Notes: a model not told the origin generated them from the sequence alone. A DNA stretch of 64,000 nucleotides from Ricinus communis (GCF_019578655.1 NC_063256.1:35688553-35752552); one strand, 5' to 3'; positions 23,501 to 36,379 are shown, counted from the stretch's first letter. Numbers and translations: made by a program.

Positions 23501-24060
23501 ACTTTAACAAATTCCCGATTGGAGATCATTTCCATTTATTAAAGTCAAAGTATACCAACATATTCCATATATGATCAGAGGTTGTATCGTTACAATGTAA
23601 TCAAGCATCCGTTAATAAAATAGTAGTTCAAGTACCCAATTATAATAGTTAAACATATTACAAGCACATAATCAAAGCAACAATTACAAAAACTCACGGC
23701 AAAATCACAGAAGACCAAGAAAAAGCCTCCTGCGGGGATGAATCAGGAACAACAGACTCAGCTTCCTCTCCAGCAGAATACTCAACCTGCCCAACAAATC
23801 CAAAAACTAAAATAAATAAATAAATCAAATTAATACATTCTAAACACATATCCTGTACTCATTCTTACACTCAATCCAAGCCTGGGCCTGGGACTAGAAA
23901 TGAAAGGCTGTTTTGAAGACATGGGAAATTTGTTCTTGAAATAAGAACAAGAGACTGTTTTTGGGTTTCTTTCATTAAAGAAGATACCACGTGTTCTGCA
24001 ATTGGGTGAGTGAAATTGTAATATATTCAAGGAAGGCAAAGCTAAGGAAGTGGCAGCCAT
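20545..24060 (-). CDS. Plastid sugar transporter, pSuT / D-xylose-proton symporter-like 3 type
   Basis: Fourteen exons encode 551 residues of a major facilitator sugar porter. Exons: 24060-23869, 23786-23698, 23337-23259, 23122-23063, 22971-22905, 22806-22682, 22585-22484, 22404-22027, 21935-21888, 21785-21723, 21602-21522, 21353-21255, 20932-20795, 20679-20545. Phases match throughout. Residues 1 to about 70 are Ser/Arg-rich and acid-poor, like a plastid transit peptide. Family motifs are in order: GGLLFGYDIGATSGA in helix 1, ADFLGRRREL, GRLLYGLGIGL, PLYIAETCPSQIRGTL, SPRWLL, ITGQPSVLYY, DDLGRRPLL, SWLMVSEIFPLRTRG, and PETKGLSLEEIESKI at the C-terminus. The Arabidopsis counterpart as I recall it is the chloroplast-envelope transporter pSuT, with proposed sugar export; assignment to that orthologue is from remembered similarity. 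Exon 12 is followed by a GC donor (CAG/GCAAGTG), the only non-GT donor in the gene. Confidence 0.88.
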
Positions 24061-26518
24061 GGCAGAAAATGATGATCAAGAATCAGATTTAATGTGTTCC
24101 CGCTCTTCATTATCTTTTTAATGTAAAGAGATATTTGTTTGTGGTGTCCGTGTACTTTATACTCCTTCATTTTTCCAACTTGGAATTGGATGCTTTCTGG
24201 TGGAACCATGTTTTGATGTGCCTTTTTGTAACTACAAAAGGGATCATTTACTGAGAATTTTGTACCAAGTGCAGTAGAAAATGGATAGATGTCCATTCTG
24301 ATCTCTCTAAATTAATACCACCCATTTTATCATTAATCTATCAATAAATAGAAAAATAAATTATAGCACATCCACTTTAAAAAAATATGTGTATATTGGT
24401 TAATGACATTACATATTAGAATAGGTAGCTAAGTTAGTCTTACATATTTATTATTTATAAATTATTAATAAACTTAAAATATATATGTACAATAAAATTT
24501 ATTAAAAAATTTATTTTATTTAAAAAACATATAAAAAATAAAATTAAAATAAATATAAAGGGAATGTGCCTTCATTCAACAAATTTCAGTCCAATGGTCC
24601 AAATGAAGGCTCCTTGAGGATAAGGAAAGTATTAAAGCAAAGGGTAATGTCATGCACCTCACATTAGACCAGTAAATAAAAGAGGAAAATGTCAGGAACA
24701 AGGCATTCGAAAATGGAAGGGATGAAGAAGGCTGGCTGGCTGGAAGATAATTTAGTTGTTGAATCAATTCTATATCAGCTTTGAGGAATGATGAGGTGGC
24801 AACTGGAATTGCAGAGAATGTTCTTGTGCATCTCGAACAATGAATAGCAAGTTTTGTCTTGTAGTCAATATGGCAGCTATCATTGTGGATTAGGCATTGT
24901 TCAAGAAAGATTCTTTTAACAACACTTGTTATATCTAGTAGAGCAATTTCTGTTTGTAATCATCAAGAAACTACAATCCATACAAAACTTTACTCTCATC
25001 CTTTGTATCTCTCTCTTTCTAATTTGTTCTTCTTATTCCTTCTGATTTTCCCTCATTTTTTCCTCCTCTTTCTCATCTCCCAAACACTCTATTTCTTATA
25101 TTTCTATCACGAGTATTAATTGAAATATCTGATAATAAAATTTAAATTTTTAAATAAATTTTATAAATTTCAATCAAATTTAACATTAAAAGATATTTCA
25201 TAAAAACAATTGATAATAATTAATTAGTTATTAAAAGTTTACAACATAGCCATCCATTATAATATTGCTAAATTAAGGCCAAAGCAAAAGAGATATACGT
25301 ATAAGGTTAATTTAAGAATTTCTTTTTATCAAATAACTAAATACAATAATATGACATCGGTAAATAATCAAATAATAATGGTGGCTTAAAATTATTGGCT
25401 AATAAAATATCAATAGTGTAGCTTAATTAGATAGCTAACGAGAATTGGTAATATAATCCAACCTTTCTAAATTAATTCTTTAATATTAAATATAATTTCT
25501 TTATAGAAATAAATTAATAGTTCTCTTATTTAGAAATTGATACAAAAAGTATTAAAAACTATTTAGAATAGTTTTATTCATTATATAACTATCTAGCATT
25601 ATAATAGATCATATTTTTAATTTATACTTCTAATTTGAAATCAGATTTATTGAAATTTTTATTAAAAATTTTAGATTTATAATCTAAAACTAAGTTTCGA
25701 ATATCTTTCAAGTTCTGTGAGAAAAATCCATCAAATCGCAACAGTAAAGCAAAAACGGTAAGAGCATAGCCACTCGACCAGCCTTTAACCTAGTCCTAAA
25801 AATAAGTAATTTTTTATTGAATAATAATTTTCAATCCCATGATATTGAATTAATGGTAAATAATCAATTGATCTTGGCAATCAATTTTCTTTTCTTCTAT
25901 GATTGAAAATGGTTGCATCTTTTCTGTGACATTGAAGTTAACATGCAATATTAGAAATATCATAAATACTCTTACATTTCTATGCACTATATTATATAGG
26001 TACATAATGGTAAACAGAATTTGTGGAGGAACATCAAATAGTAGCTCGTAAAATACAAGTTGGAACAATGATCACTGTCAAATTGTTCGACTTCCCCATG
26101 TATTTCAGAAGCATTTAAAATTAAACATATGCTAGCCATGCAAGTAGTGGGTGGGGAACAAGCACTATAAAATACAGCATATAAGCATCAAAAAAACAAT
26201 TTCATTCCTAAATTATGTCCAAGTGTATAGTATGAAGATAGAATTACAAATTTCATTGAAAGGAATGGTAAACTTAAAAAGAGACTCCTGAAGTTGCCAT
26301 CCATTATAAAGCTGGAAAAAGCTCTTCCTTTATATACAATAGGCCAACCGTTTAACCCAGTCCAGCAGACATTAAATCAAAAGCATCTCACTCACTTCCC
26401 CGAGCTCACTTAACAGCGATTAAAGAAATTAATGGAACACCCATTGACACCTCATAATTTGCTAGTTTAGTGCCAAATTCTATAGTTGATGGCAAAGAGA
26501 TATATTTCTCTAACAAAA
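24061..26518. other. Intergenic between transporter promoter and TFIIA 3' end
   Basis: The transporter promoter and 5' UTR should lie just above 24060. The remainder is AT-rich with only short, compositionally driven frames. I recognise no RNA gene or element. Confidence 0.4.
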
Positions 26519-28693
26519 TCAGAAGTCAAATTCTCCTGTTGCCTGTAGAAAGAAAATGGTCGAAGATGGTCGAATAAAACTTCCGGAGTTCATGAATATC
26601 AGACAGAATTGCATCACAGAACTGGAGAAAAGTTTTGTTTACTTGCTAAAATAACTCACCTTATTAAAGAGAATGTCCTTGTTGTTTATGTGCATGATGC
26701 CATCCTTGAGAGTGCACTTCCACCTGCTCTTGGTACGAGTCACCTATCCATGCAAATCACAACATTAAAATACTAGGGCTATGGAAATAGACACATCCAA
26801 CCATAAGAACCACCCACACATACACCTTTTAAGGAAAAGGTGTCATGTCACCTTATCAAATTGAGCCAAAACCAAATGCTGTGTGTTCATATCCTCCCCT
26901 TGGTCCACATCATCCAAATCGTCATCATCGTCATCATCTTCATTCAGTGGCTCATCATCATCATCATCTACCACATCATTTTGAGGGACAATAGCAGGAG
27001 TGCTTGCCTGAAGATCTAGGTTTGGAGGAGATATTGCAAAACCAAAAAAAAAAAATTTACAACTCAGTATCTTTCACACTCGAACAAAGATACACAAATA
27101 CACGGATACACAAAAACCAAGACCAAATTCACCACTTGAAAAGGAATGGAACCTTCAGCACATAATTCAACAACTTACCATTTGGAGCTGGTGTATTTGC
27201 AATGTTGTAATCTTCATTCGCAACTCCTTGATAATTGTATATCTGCAAGGAATTTTTACACTTATATGGATCTTGTTGCCAAACTTCTATAACTTATGCA
27301 ATTGCGATGGTGTGCAGCACATATATTAGTTCTCACATCATCCTTCAAGTGTCACCTGCTGCCTTTCTAACTAACCACATTTTATTGGATTCATTTCAAC
27401 CCAGTTATGTCATAGCGACTGATAATGGCACCACAAGAGTGGGAATAAAGTCCAATTTGGTCACTAGCCTTATTGCTCGGGTTCAATTAGCCTTTTTTAA
27501 ATTTATGGACATTTTAGCCAAAGCCTTTACATATTTATCTCAAATTAGCCCTTTTTTTTTACAAAAATAAGAGTAAACTGCACACTCAGTAGAAAGAAAG
27601 TGGATACAATAAAAAATAGAAAACATTAATTTTTTATATTAAATTAAATTATTTTAAATCAAAAAATATATATTGATATTTAAGCAAAACACAATAAAAA
27701 ATAAGTATTGCTATTTTTCAATATTCTTACTTTTTTTCTCTTAATAATGAAAGTGAAGAAGACAGTTACAATAATGGTTGTACCGATGGTAGTAGAGGTG
27801 AAGAGCGGTTTCAGTGAGAATAATAGTGGTAATAATTGTTTATTGTTTAATTATATTAATTGAAAAGAAATTATAAAATAGTTTTTTAAATATTATTATA
27901 ATTTTTTAATTTTTCATTTCAGGAGAATGATTATTTTTTTCTAAAATAGGATTAATTTGAGCCAGATATACAAAGGTTTGGAAAATTCCACAAATTTGGA
28001 AAAGGACTAAATTGAGCCCGAGTGACAAGGCCAGTTGCAAAACTTCTAAAACTTGTGCAATTACGATGATGAGCAGCACATATATTAATTTTCACATCAT
28101 CCTTCAAGTGTCACCTGCTGCCTTTCTGACTAACCACATTTTATTGGATTCATTTCAACCCAATTTTGTCATAGCAACTCATAATGGCACCGCAAGAGTG
28201 TGCATCTGTATATTATGTAAGCAACTACAATGCAAGTAGCGACGGTAGAGTTGGTTCAGATAAGTGGATTCATTAATCATGTGTCTCTTCTTCTATGAGC
28301 AGAAAACATGATGAGACAAACAGGTATGAGCAAGGATGCATTGCAACACTTCAGTTAGAGCTTTTATTCTTAGAAACAAGTATGCATTAGGATGCAGCGT
28401 TGTATTTCAATCAAACTTCAGCAAAGAATCTCTTACATTGGGAGTTGAAAGCACATCATCATAAGGATCAGGAATGGGCCCATCCAATTGAGGAATTTTC
28501 AAGCCTCGCCTTGTCACGCTCGATAGGATCTCAATATCTGCACTTATGACTGTATCCCTTCTGTCATGGACATCATTCCCTTGGCTTCCCTGATATTTGT
28601 CATTAAATAGTCCAAATTGATAAGCAAGTATCTTAAATTAAGAGGTGTTTTAGAAAGGATGAACAGTTTAAATGAACTCCAAAACTAAGAGAG

Positions 28694-28743
<50 letters not shown>

Positions 28744-30839
28744 GCTCTCACAATATACAGAAACATACATGATGGCTGCAATTTATGTTTGTGTGGCTTA
28801 TACATAAACAGGCAAGATATGGTTCAAGCACACAAACATTACCTTTTGTGTGTTCAATACATCACAAAGGTTTCATGACAACATCACTAGAAGTATTATC
28901 CATATACTTCTCATCTAGAGTAAATTCATGCCATCTAATAAAGCAATGACCCTCAATTTCAATAAACTCTCAAATCATTCCTAACAACACATCAACATAA
29001 TTATTTCGCTAATTTGCAGCTATACAACAGATGCATAATTTTGCTAGAAACACTCATGCATGATCCAAAGGCAACACCCATGTTACAAAAAGCAGAATAG
29101 CAACGGACCAGTCAAAATATCTGTTAAAACTACTCAACAAACACTATCCTTCATTTCCACAAATAGCAAGGCGCACAAACTAGTATCCCCCACTTTTTCA
29201 GCTCAGAAAAATTCCGACTAATTATGCCAAAACCACTTATAATATTCAGCTCTTAACTGTGATTGCTCCAATCAGTTTGTTATAACAACCATGAGAACAG
29301 GGAATTACTTACAATTCCATATTACAGTTTCATTTTACTCATGTTAACAAGTTAACACCATATTGAGTTCTAGCTCTAGGTTTTCAAACTTTGTTCTTCA
29401 AAATTTTCACATCCTTAAAAAGGGAAAGAAGTACAAATTTTATCCCCTAACATCAGATCAAGATTGACCAATCATGAATTCAGTGAAACCAATCACTAGC
29501 CAGCCAGAATTTGCCAATTTCCCCAACTCAAACCAATTATTGTTAGATGAACACCAGTCATCAACTTAATGAAGGTCAGTATAAAGAGCTTCGCAGATCA
29601 AGCATGATCAACAATCCCCTGCATACACTGAGACATGCACGGATAGACATCAAGTAACAGTAATGCAGCCTAAAGAAAAGGAGAGAATAATTCATTCTAC
29701 TTACTTCCATCTTTCCAGGGCCCAAAGGCCATAGAGAATAATTAATACGAATACATGGCTCATTTTTTCCCATGCTACCACAACTTTTGGCCAGATGCAT
29801 AATCATCAAATGTCTCTTGCTTCATTTACATTACAACCAACTAGAGAAGACAATTTAGCTAATTTAATTAATCTCAATCTCATAACTATTCTACTGACTC
29901 AAATTTCAAAGTTCAAATACTGGCAAAGAAGTACTCCATTGCACAATGATCAACTGAACTGGATTTTTAACAGTGTTTCAGCTCATTTCAACCCACAGCA
30001 CTTATTCATGAGAGTAACACAGAAGCTAACTGACATGTTCTCGTTGCTACACAGTGGAGATCATCATATAGATAGGGAGATAAAAACTGATGTACAGTGC
30101 TGAGTCACACTAGCAGGTCTAGAAACAATTTAAAAGGAATACATCTTTATGTTTCAAATAGTCTGTGAATACAATACATATGTCCTGCAAAAATAAAATA
30201 ACTTTTGCATAAATCCAAACAATTCAATAGAGTATCAGCTCCAGAGCTAAAACTAGCTTATTCAATTCCTATACAATGGATTTAAAGTCAATAGCATGCC
30301 TACATAACTATCCACCTTCCCTCAAGAATGGTGGCTCCATGAAATACCTGTTTAACCTCCAACAACACAGAACATATAGCAGTTATATTATATACAGATG
30401 AACAAATACATGAAACCACCTCCTCTATAGTTATCAAACAATTAAGCTCATGCACACAGGAAAGTGTCAACATCTTGTATCGAAGACAGATGAATACAGT
30501 TCCAACTATCACAAAAGAGCATACAGATAACTCAAGCTACATTCTTAAAATAATCAGCAACCAACAAATTTTCACCTCATAGATATGGTCCAAGCTTAAA
30601 GACGAATAATTGTCTGTACACAGTGGAAGACACATTTGGAACAGTTACTATAACAGTTTGTGTAAATGGAGGAATACGTTGAATTTTGAGGAATGAAATT
30701 TAAAATGAGCCATCATGGCATATGATGGTCTAAATGAAATTTGCTTTTTGGTTAATATTCATTTTCTTAAGGCTTCAACCCTTCTAATTTTTCTTGCTTT
30801 TTTACACCCTAGCATTCTCACCTTACAATCCACTCATAC

Positions 30840-30870
<31 letters not shown>

Positions 30871-33596
30871 AAAGAAAGAAAGAAACTAATTGGAGTTTAA
30901 AATACCAGATCATAAAACAAGCACATAGATTTACTTGTTCATAGTTATACATTACCGATACAAACCACCAATAAATACTTGGATCATTACCCAATTCTGC
31001 ATATACCACTAATAAATTTCTTGCATAGATATAACATGAATTTATTTTTTAAAAGTCCCATAAAAGAAAAAGGAAATAGACCTTGACAAAAGCAATAGCA
31101 TGTTGGAAAGCAAGTAATTCCATATTCTACGAATCAACACACGAATTAAGAAGAGAAGCAAGAACATGTCATAAAATAGGAAAACAACAAGAACTAAGTA
31201 ATGAGAAAAACATTTTCAGACTGATTAGAAACTCAGCCTAATACAGGCATTCTTTGACTTGCCATGTTAAACAAAAAGGAAACCCAATTATATTTCCTAT
31301 AATATTATATTTATGGAACCTCCTAAATTCTAACAGGAAAAAGAAAATAAAGCTCGGATAGATAGCAACCAACAAAGAAACGGAAGGACATAAAGCTCAT
31401 AAACCACTGAATAAAGTCTTATGCGTCTTAAATGAATGAAGTGCTCTCATCGTCTTACATTCAAATCGTTCACACAAGCTCCCCCACCATCACATAAGAA
31501 GATTAATAAATGATTCCAAGACTCCCAAAGTGAATGTGACATATGAAAGCCCCAAGCTAAAAAACATTAAATAGCGCATAAGTCATTTGTTAGTAAACTC
31601 AAGACATCACAAAGAGAGTGTTAGTTATTTTCCATTACCGGCTCGCACAATTTTCAAGCTTTATAGCTACCACTACATAACTGGCATCTCAAAAGCAGAA
31701 TTCAGCTGATGTCCCATGGAAATAGTTAGTAATCACGGAATACTCATTCTGAAATCCTGAATGGAGTGAAGGCAGCATGTACCCCAAATAAATTAGAGAG
31801 AAGATGCCCTCAACTTTAAAAGCCTCATGCACAAACACCCTAAAGCCTAACATTGTATAAAACATTTTAAATACAACAGAACTGAATATCAAAAGGTAAA
31901 CGCTTCCAAAGTAGAGATATGAGGAAGTGACAGAGGTTCTTAATAAATACATGACAGCATATGCCAAAAACAAATGAGAACAAACATGCAACTCAACCTG
32001 TAAAACCTCAAAGGGCGTGTCACCAGCTCCATCCTGCTGGGGTATAAATCCACCATTGTTATATTGTGCAGTAAAATCTTCACGCTTGCGCTTTCCAGAA
32101 GCCCCAGTAAAGAAGTCCTGGGATTTTGTCCAATATTAGAACTAATAACCAGCTAATGTAAAACATTATATTGTCTTTCTCTTTTTTAAGAGAAAAATAA
32201 CAAAGCAGTTCAGATCACATCTAAAATTTTTAACTTCTAGTAATTTTTGAATGTGAAATTATCTCAAACCATAAGAATATGCAATCCCCCCATAGTTCCA
32301 AGATATAAAAGAACTCAAACGATACATTGTTCTGCATGTTCAATACACATATGCAACACAAGTTACCTGTGTCAGGGGTTGATTAGAGGTTCCTCTATCA
32401 GCCTCCTCCCTCCCTTCCACATAAGCTAACGTAACATCACATTCATTAGCAAAGAACCATTAAAAAAGAACAACTTGCAAGCGACCATCATGCTTACCAA
32501 TGTTAACATCAAGAGGTGGCCTTTGATTTATCCAAGGAGAAGGAGGTTGCTGTCACAAGACAACAGGAGGAAAAGTCACTAATCATGTCCATAACTAACT
32601 CACAATACAATAAGTGAAGAAAGCTTCTGGCGATTAATTTAGTGAAACAAAACCCCACGCTGGAGAAAGAATTGAATGGTTAAGAAAAAGATATCTAGCT
32701 ATCATAACTGAAATGGGGATGAAATTTTGGCGCTTACCATGTAAGGACTAGGCCTCCCAGCTTTAGCTTCAGTACTACCTCCAGTATCACTTACAGGGGT
32801 GGGATACTCACTAGTAGGTCCAGTAGGAATGTTATACATAGAAGAATTGTCCACACTTCCAGGTAAAGGTGTCTGTGCAGTTCCAGGCAAAGGTGTCTGT
32901 GCACTTCCTGGCAGTGGTGTCTGAAGCGGGGTTTGCAGTGGTGTCTACAATTCCAAAAACCCAAATAATAACAGAATCAACAATAATTGAAAGTTATTAT
33001 TCAGTTCTAGAAAAATAACTATATCCAATTATGAAAGAGTTCTCGGGTAATTATGAAGTCCAATAATTTGCATAGAAAATTCATGAGCATCTTAATTTAC
33101 GGTACATATTGCAATTAAATTTTTTTTTTTTTTAAAAGTGGCGAAATGGTTACAGGAGGGAAGAGTATCTCAGCAGTAGGAGTCTCATACTCCTCAGTTC
33201 CTTCATATGGTACATTAAGATCGTGTACCGGAGTAATTACACCACCAGGTACAGTCTTAGCACCTGACGACCTCTCTATAGGACCGCATATCACTCCCGC
33301 TTGCATCATCTTCAATTCCCAAATCTAACAAACAAATCAATGGAAAATGAGATACAATTCAAAATCTAAAAACCCCAAAACACTAAATTACAGATCCAAA
33401 GCAACACCCCAAAATCCGTAAATCACAAAGAAAAAGAAAACCTAACATGAAACAAGAGAAAGTTACTTACTGCTTGGAGTTCATTGAGGACAGTCTCACC
33501 AGGACCGTTATTGATAAACTCATCGCGGACCTTGTTAACCACGTCTTCGATTACGTGGATATACACCGTGCTCGTCGTCGTTGATGTCGCAGCCAT
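26519..33596 (-). CDS. TFIIA large subunit (alpha/beta precursor)
   Basis: Eleven exons encode 407 residues of general transcription factor IIA-L, which stabilises TBP on the TATA box. Exons: 33596-33471, 33324-33154, 32944-32738, 32549-32498, 32425-32367, 32117-31998, 28589-28437, 27242-27179, 27015-26852, 26743-26660, 26542-26519. The N-terminal helical-bundle segment is clear (YIHVIEDVVNKVRDEF, GPGETVLNELQ, WELKMMQAGV). The middle is low complexity, with TPLPG repeats in exon 3. The acidic stretch (DDDDDEPLNEDDDDDDLDD) and the conserved C-terminal beta-barrel (LVLAQFDKVTRTKSRWKCTL, DGIMHINNKDILFNKATGE) follow, ending in FDF. It is slightly longer than the Arabidopsis proteins. The start is the ATG at 33596; upstream the frame opens only at TTG. 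Intron 6 is 3.4 kb and intron 7 is 1.2 kb; intron 7 holds a duplication and a TIR element. Confidence 0.95.
27275..27441. repeat. Direct repeat copy 1 in TFIIA intron 7
   Basis: About 167 bp, nearly 90% identical by eye to 28035-28200. Shared landmarks are AGCAGCACATATATTA, CATCATCCTTCAAGTGTCAC and CACATTTTATTGGATTC. It begins about 33 bp upstream (in gene direction) of exon 8 and contains no exon. Confidence 0.85.
27464..28034. mobile_element. TIR element between the two intron-7 repeats
   Basis: The left end (CTAGCCTTATTGCTCGGGTT) and the inverted right end (CTGGCCTTGTCACTCGGGCT) are similar over roughly 80 bp, with further matches such as CAATTTAGTCC, AAATTTGTGGA and CTCAAATTA. The interior is AT-rich and non-coding. 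It fits a small Mutator-like or other TIR transposon. The right end abuts the second direct repeat at 28035. No clean target duplication was identified. Confidence 0.55.
28035..28200. repeat. Direct repeat copy 2 in TFIIA intron 7
   Basis: The partner of 27275-27441, with about 15 to 20 substitutions over 166 bp. The two copies are in the same orientation, about 760 bp apart, and are separated mainly by the TIR element. Confidence 0.85.
28699..28738. repeat. (GA)n microsatellite in TFIIA intron 6
   Basis: About 20 uninterrupted GA units, in the 3.4-kb intron 6 close to exon 7. Confidence 0.95.
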
Positions 33597-34041
33597 CTCC
33601 TCAACTCTCTCTCCGACAGCAACAGCAAACAAAAATGATAATTCAAATCTACAAAATCTTGTTATTTTTTTAATTTTCCTTCTTGAATTTAAAAAAAAAA
33701 AAAAGAAATGGAACTAAATTTAGAGAAGCCTAGGGTTTGGGTTTGGGGATGTAAATTTTGTGCACAGAGAAAGAGAGAGAACTGAGAGAGAAAGAGAGGC
33801 GGACCAGAAAAGAAAATAAAGAGTGGAATATAAATAGGTTTGCATCCGATTATATGGAGTGGATCCACGTGTCAAAATCTGCTTTAAGGAGACTGTCTGT
33901 TTGTATGTTTTGTGTGTGTCACTCACTACTTCTTTTACTTATTTGTCACCGCCAATTTATTTTTCCTTTTGTGGGTCCGGCGTGTTTTGACGGTCTAGAT
34001 CTTTCAGCTACTCCCTCTTCAGTTTTTTCATTTTTCGTTTT
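33597..34041. promoter_or_regulatory. TFIIA-L 5' UTR and promoter region
   Basis: Sequence immediately upstream of the TFIIA start on the minus strand. It contains pyrimidine-rich tracts (CTCTCTTTCTCTC on the minus strand near 33760-33800), common in plant 5' leaders. I do not identify a specific TATA box. The nearest upstream feature is the fold-back element at 34042. Confidence 0.35.
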
Positions 34042-34880
34042 GGCAAAAGTTATAAAAATTGTCTTAAATTTATTAGAAAAGAAAGTCCAATTAAGCTCTC
34101 ATTCTTCTTTTTACCTCAATTAAATCCATTAATTTCTATAGAAAGTCCAATTAAATTTTTTTTTAACCAATTAAGCCCATTAACTTTTATAAAAAATCTA
34201 ATTAATTCCTAATGCTATCAGCGTCAGCGTCCAAACCATTATTAAATATAAGAGTTCCATTATTTTGAGAGCGTGAATAATAACCGCTCTAAATATTTTA
34301 AAGTCATACCTATATTAAATGAGGGAAAGAGAACTATTTTTCTTCTTTATTTAACTTATATATGGCTCCTATAACCATAGAACCTCTTTCCAAGATTAGT
34401 CTCCCTCTATAAAATATACATCTTTGTGGTTTTATTGTAAAAATATTATCGGAGGTAGTGGAATGTAATCTAACTTAATAACTTGCACTCACCCTCTACT
34501 TACAATTGAGCGTAGTGAGGAAATAAATCACTATTTTTCTGTGTAAATTAGGGTTTATAGATACTAATTATATAAAAATAAAAAAGAAGAAATAGCTTTC
34601 TCTCCCTCACATGATATAGGCGTGACTTTAAAACATTCAGAGCAGTTATTATTCGCCCTTTCAAAATAATGAGACCCTTGCACTTAACAGTATCTTGGAC
34701 ATTGTTAGCATTATAGGTTAATTATATCTTTTATAAGTTAATAGGCTTAACTGAACCAAAAAATAGAATAGGAACTTAATTGGACCTTTTATAAAAGTTA
34801 ATGGATTTAATTAAGTCAAAAAAATAGAAACTTAATTGGACTTTTCTAATAAGTTCAAGGGTATTTTTATATCTTTTACC
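34042..34880. mobile_element. Mutator-like fold-back element with about 300-bp terminal inverted repeats
   Basis: The left arm (34042 to about 34350) and the right arm (about 34570 to 34880) are inverted copies along their length. Matching landmarks include GGCAAAAG/CTTTTACC at the tips, TTATTAGAAAAG, AATTAAATCCATTAA, GCGTGAATAATAACCGCTCT versus its diverged inverse, and TTTTAAAGTCA. Flanking 9-mers TTTCGTTTT (34033-34041) and TTTCTTTTT (34881-34889) differ at one position, which suits a 9-bp Mutator-like duplication but lies in T-rich DNA. The short interior has no coding capacity. Confidence 0.75.
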
Positions 34881-35252
34881 TTTCTTTTTCTTTTTCTTTT
34901 TCTTTCGAATAAAAATATATATAAAATATTATCTTTGATTCTCATTATGATACACTATTATTATAATAATTTAATTATTTTGATTTAATCAGGGCTGTAT
35001 TTTTCTATTTAAAATATTTTATATACAATTAGAATTAAAATTAATGATACAAATTGATTTTTTCTTTAAATTGTACTCATTGAATTTAATTTTATCAAAA
35101 ATATTAAACATCAGTAAAGTCTGTAAAAGTCTTTCATTAAATCATAAACTCTGTAAAGGTCATTAAAAATTCGAGAACTCTTGAAAAGTATTTTATTTAA
35201 AAAAATTCTTTAAAAGTCTTAATTAAATACACCCTCCTAATTTTCTCATAAA

Positions 35253-36379
35253 CCTAAACTTATATTTTAAAGTTGAAATTATTTTTTAAAATATTTATTT
35301 TTGTTGATAAGAAATGATGCCATTTTAAGCATCAAATAACAGCATATTCCACATTCGTTGAGAGGAATTAGCCATACAATCAACAAAAAAGTTTATTGTT
35401 TTCATGCTATAACTAAAAGAAAAGGACAAGTAATCCTTACACCTCGATGCTATGTCCAATATGACAGCCTCTATTTCTCAAAGCATCACTTCGCCGACAT
35501 TATTAACAGCTTGGACTACTCCCAATACATCAAAACAAAAATACTGAAGTAAGGCCTATATTGTCAGCCTAATTCATAACCTCTCTAAGAGCTAAAGCTT
35601 TACTAATAAGAGCATAGTTAATCATCATCCTAAACTTATATTTTAAAGTTGAAATTTTTTTTCAAAATATTTATTTTTATTGATAAGAAATGATGCCATT
35701 TTAAGCATCAAATAACATCATATTTCACATTCGTTGAGAGGGATTAGCCATACAATCAGCAAAAGAGTTTATTGTTTTCATGCTATGACTAAAAGAAAAG
35801 GACAAGTAACCCTTACACCTCAATGTTATGTCCAATATGACAGCCTCTATTTCCCAAGGCATCACTTTGCTGACATTGTTAACAGCTTGGACTACTCCCA
35901 ATACATCAAAACAAAAATGCTGAAGTAAGGCCCATATTGTCAGCCTAATTTATAACCTCTCTAAGAGCTAAAGCTTTACCAATAAATTTTAGTTAATCAT
36001 CATCCTAAACTTATATTTTAAAGTTAAATTTCTTTTTCAAAATATTTATTTTTATTGATAAGAAATGATGCCATTTTAAGCATCAAATAATAGCATATTC
36101 CACATTCGTTGAGAGGGATTAGCCATACAATCAGCAAAAGAGTTTATTGTTTTCATGCTATGACTAAAAGAAAAGGACAAGTAACCCTTACACCTCGATG
36201 CTATGTCCAATATGACAGCCTTTATTTCCCAAGGCATCACTTCGCCAACACTGTTAATAGCTTAGACTACTCCCAATACATCAAAATAAAAATGCTCAAG
36301 TAAGGCCTATATTGTCAGCCTAATTCATAACCTCTCTAAGAGCTAAAGCTTTACCAATAAGAGCATAGTTAATCATCAT
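35253..36379 (-). repeat. Three tandem copies (376, 375, 376 bp) of a LINE 3' end
   Basis: Units start at 35253, 35629 and 36004 (each with CCTAAACTTATATTTTAAAG). They are over 90% identical. On the minus strand each unit carries the C-terminal part of a LINE-type RNase H domain (KALALREVMN, then VVQAVN and SFADCMANPS) followed by a short AT-rich 3' tail. The unit at 36004-36379 is continuous with the LINE body. The short plus-strand frames in each unit are antisense to this and I do not call them. Confidence 0.85.

Noticed and set aside
27235..28239. Two similar plus-strand frames of 111 and 75 residues
   Set aside because: They come from the direct repeats in TFIIA intron 7, antisense to the gene; no domain is visible.
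30715..31991. Frames on both strands within TFIIA intron 6, some with poly-lysine runs
   Set aside because: They are compositional (A-rich run near 30845) and lie inside an intron; no family similarity.
35358..36303. Three 64-residue plus-strand frames that are nearly identical to each other
   Set aside because: They are antisense to the LINE RNase H segment in the triplicated 376-bp unit; the similarity comes from the repeat, not from a gene family.
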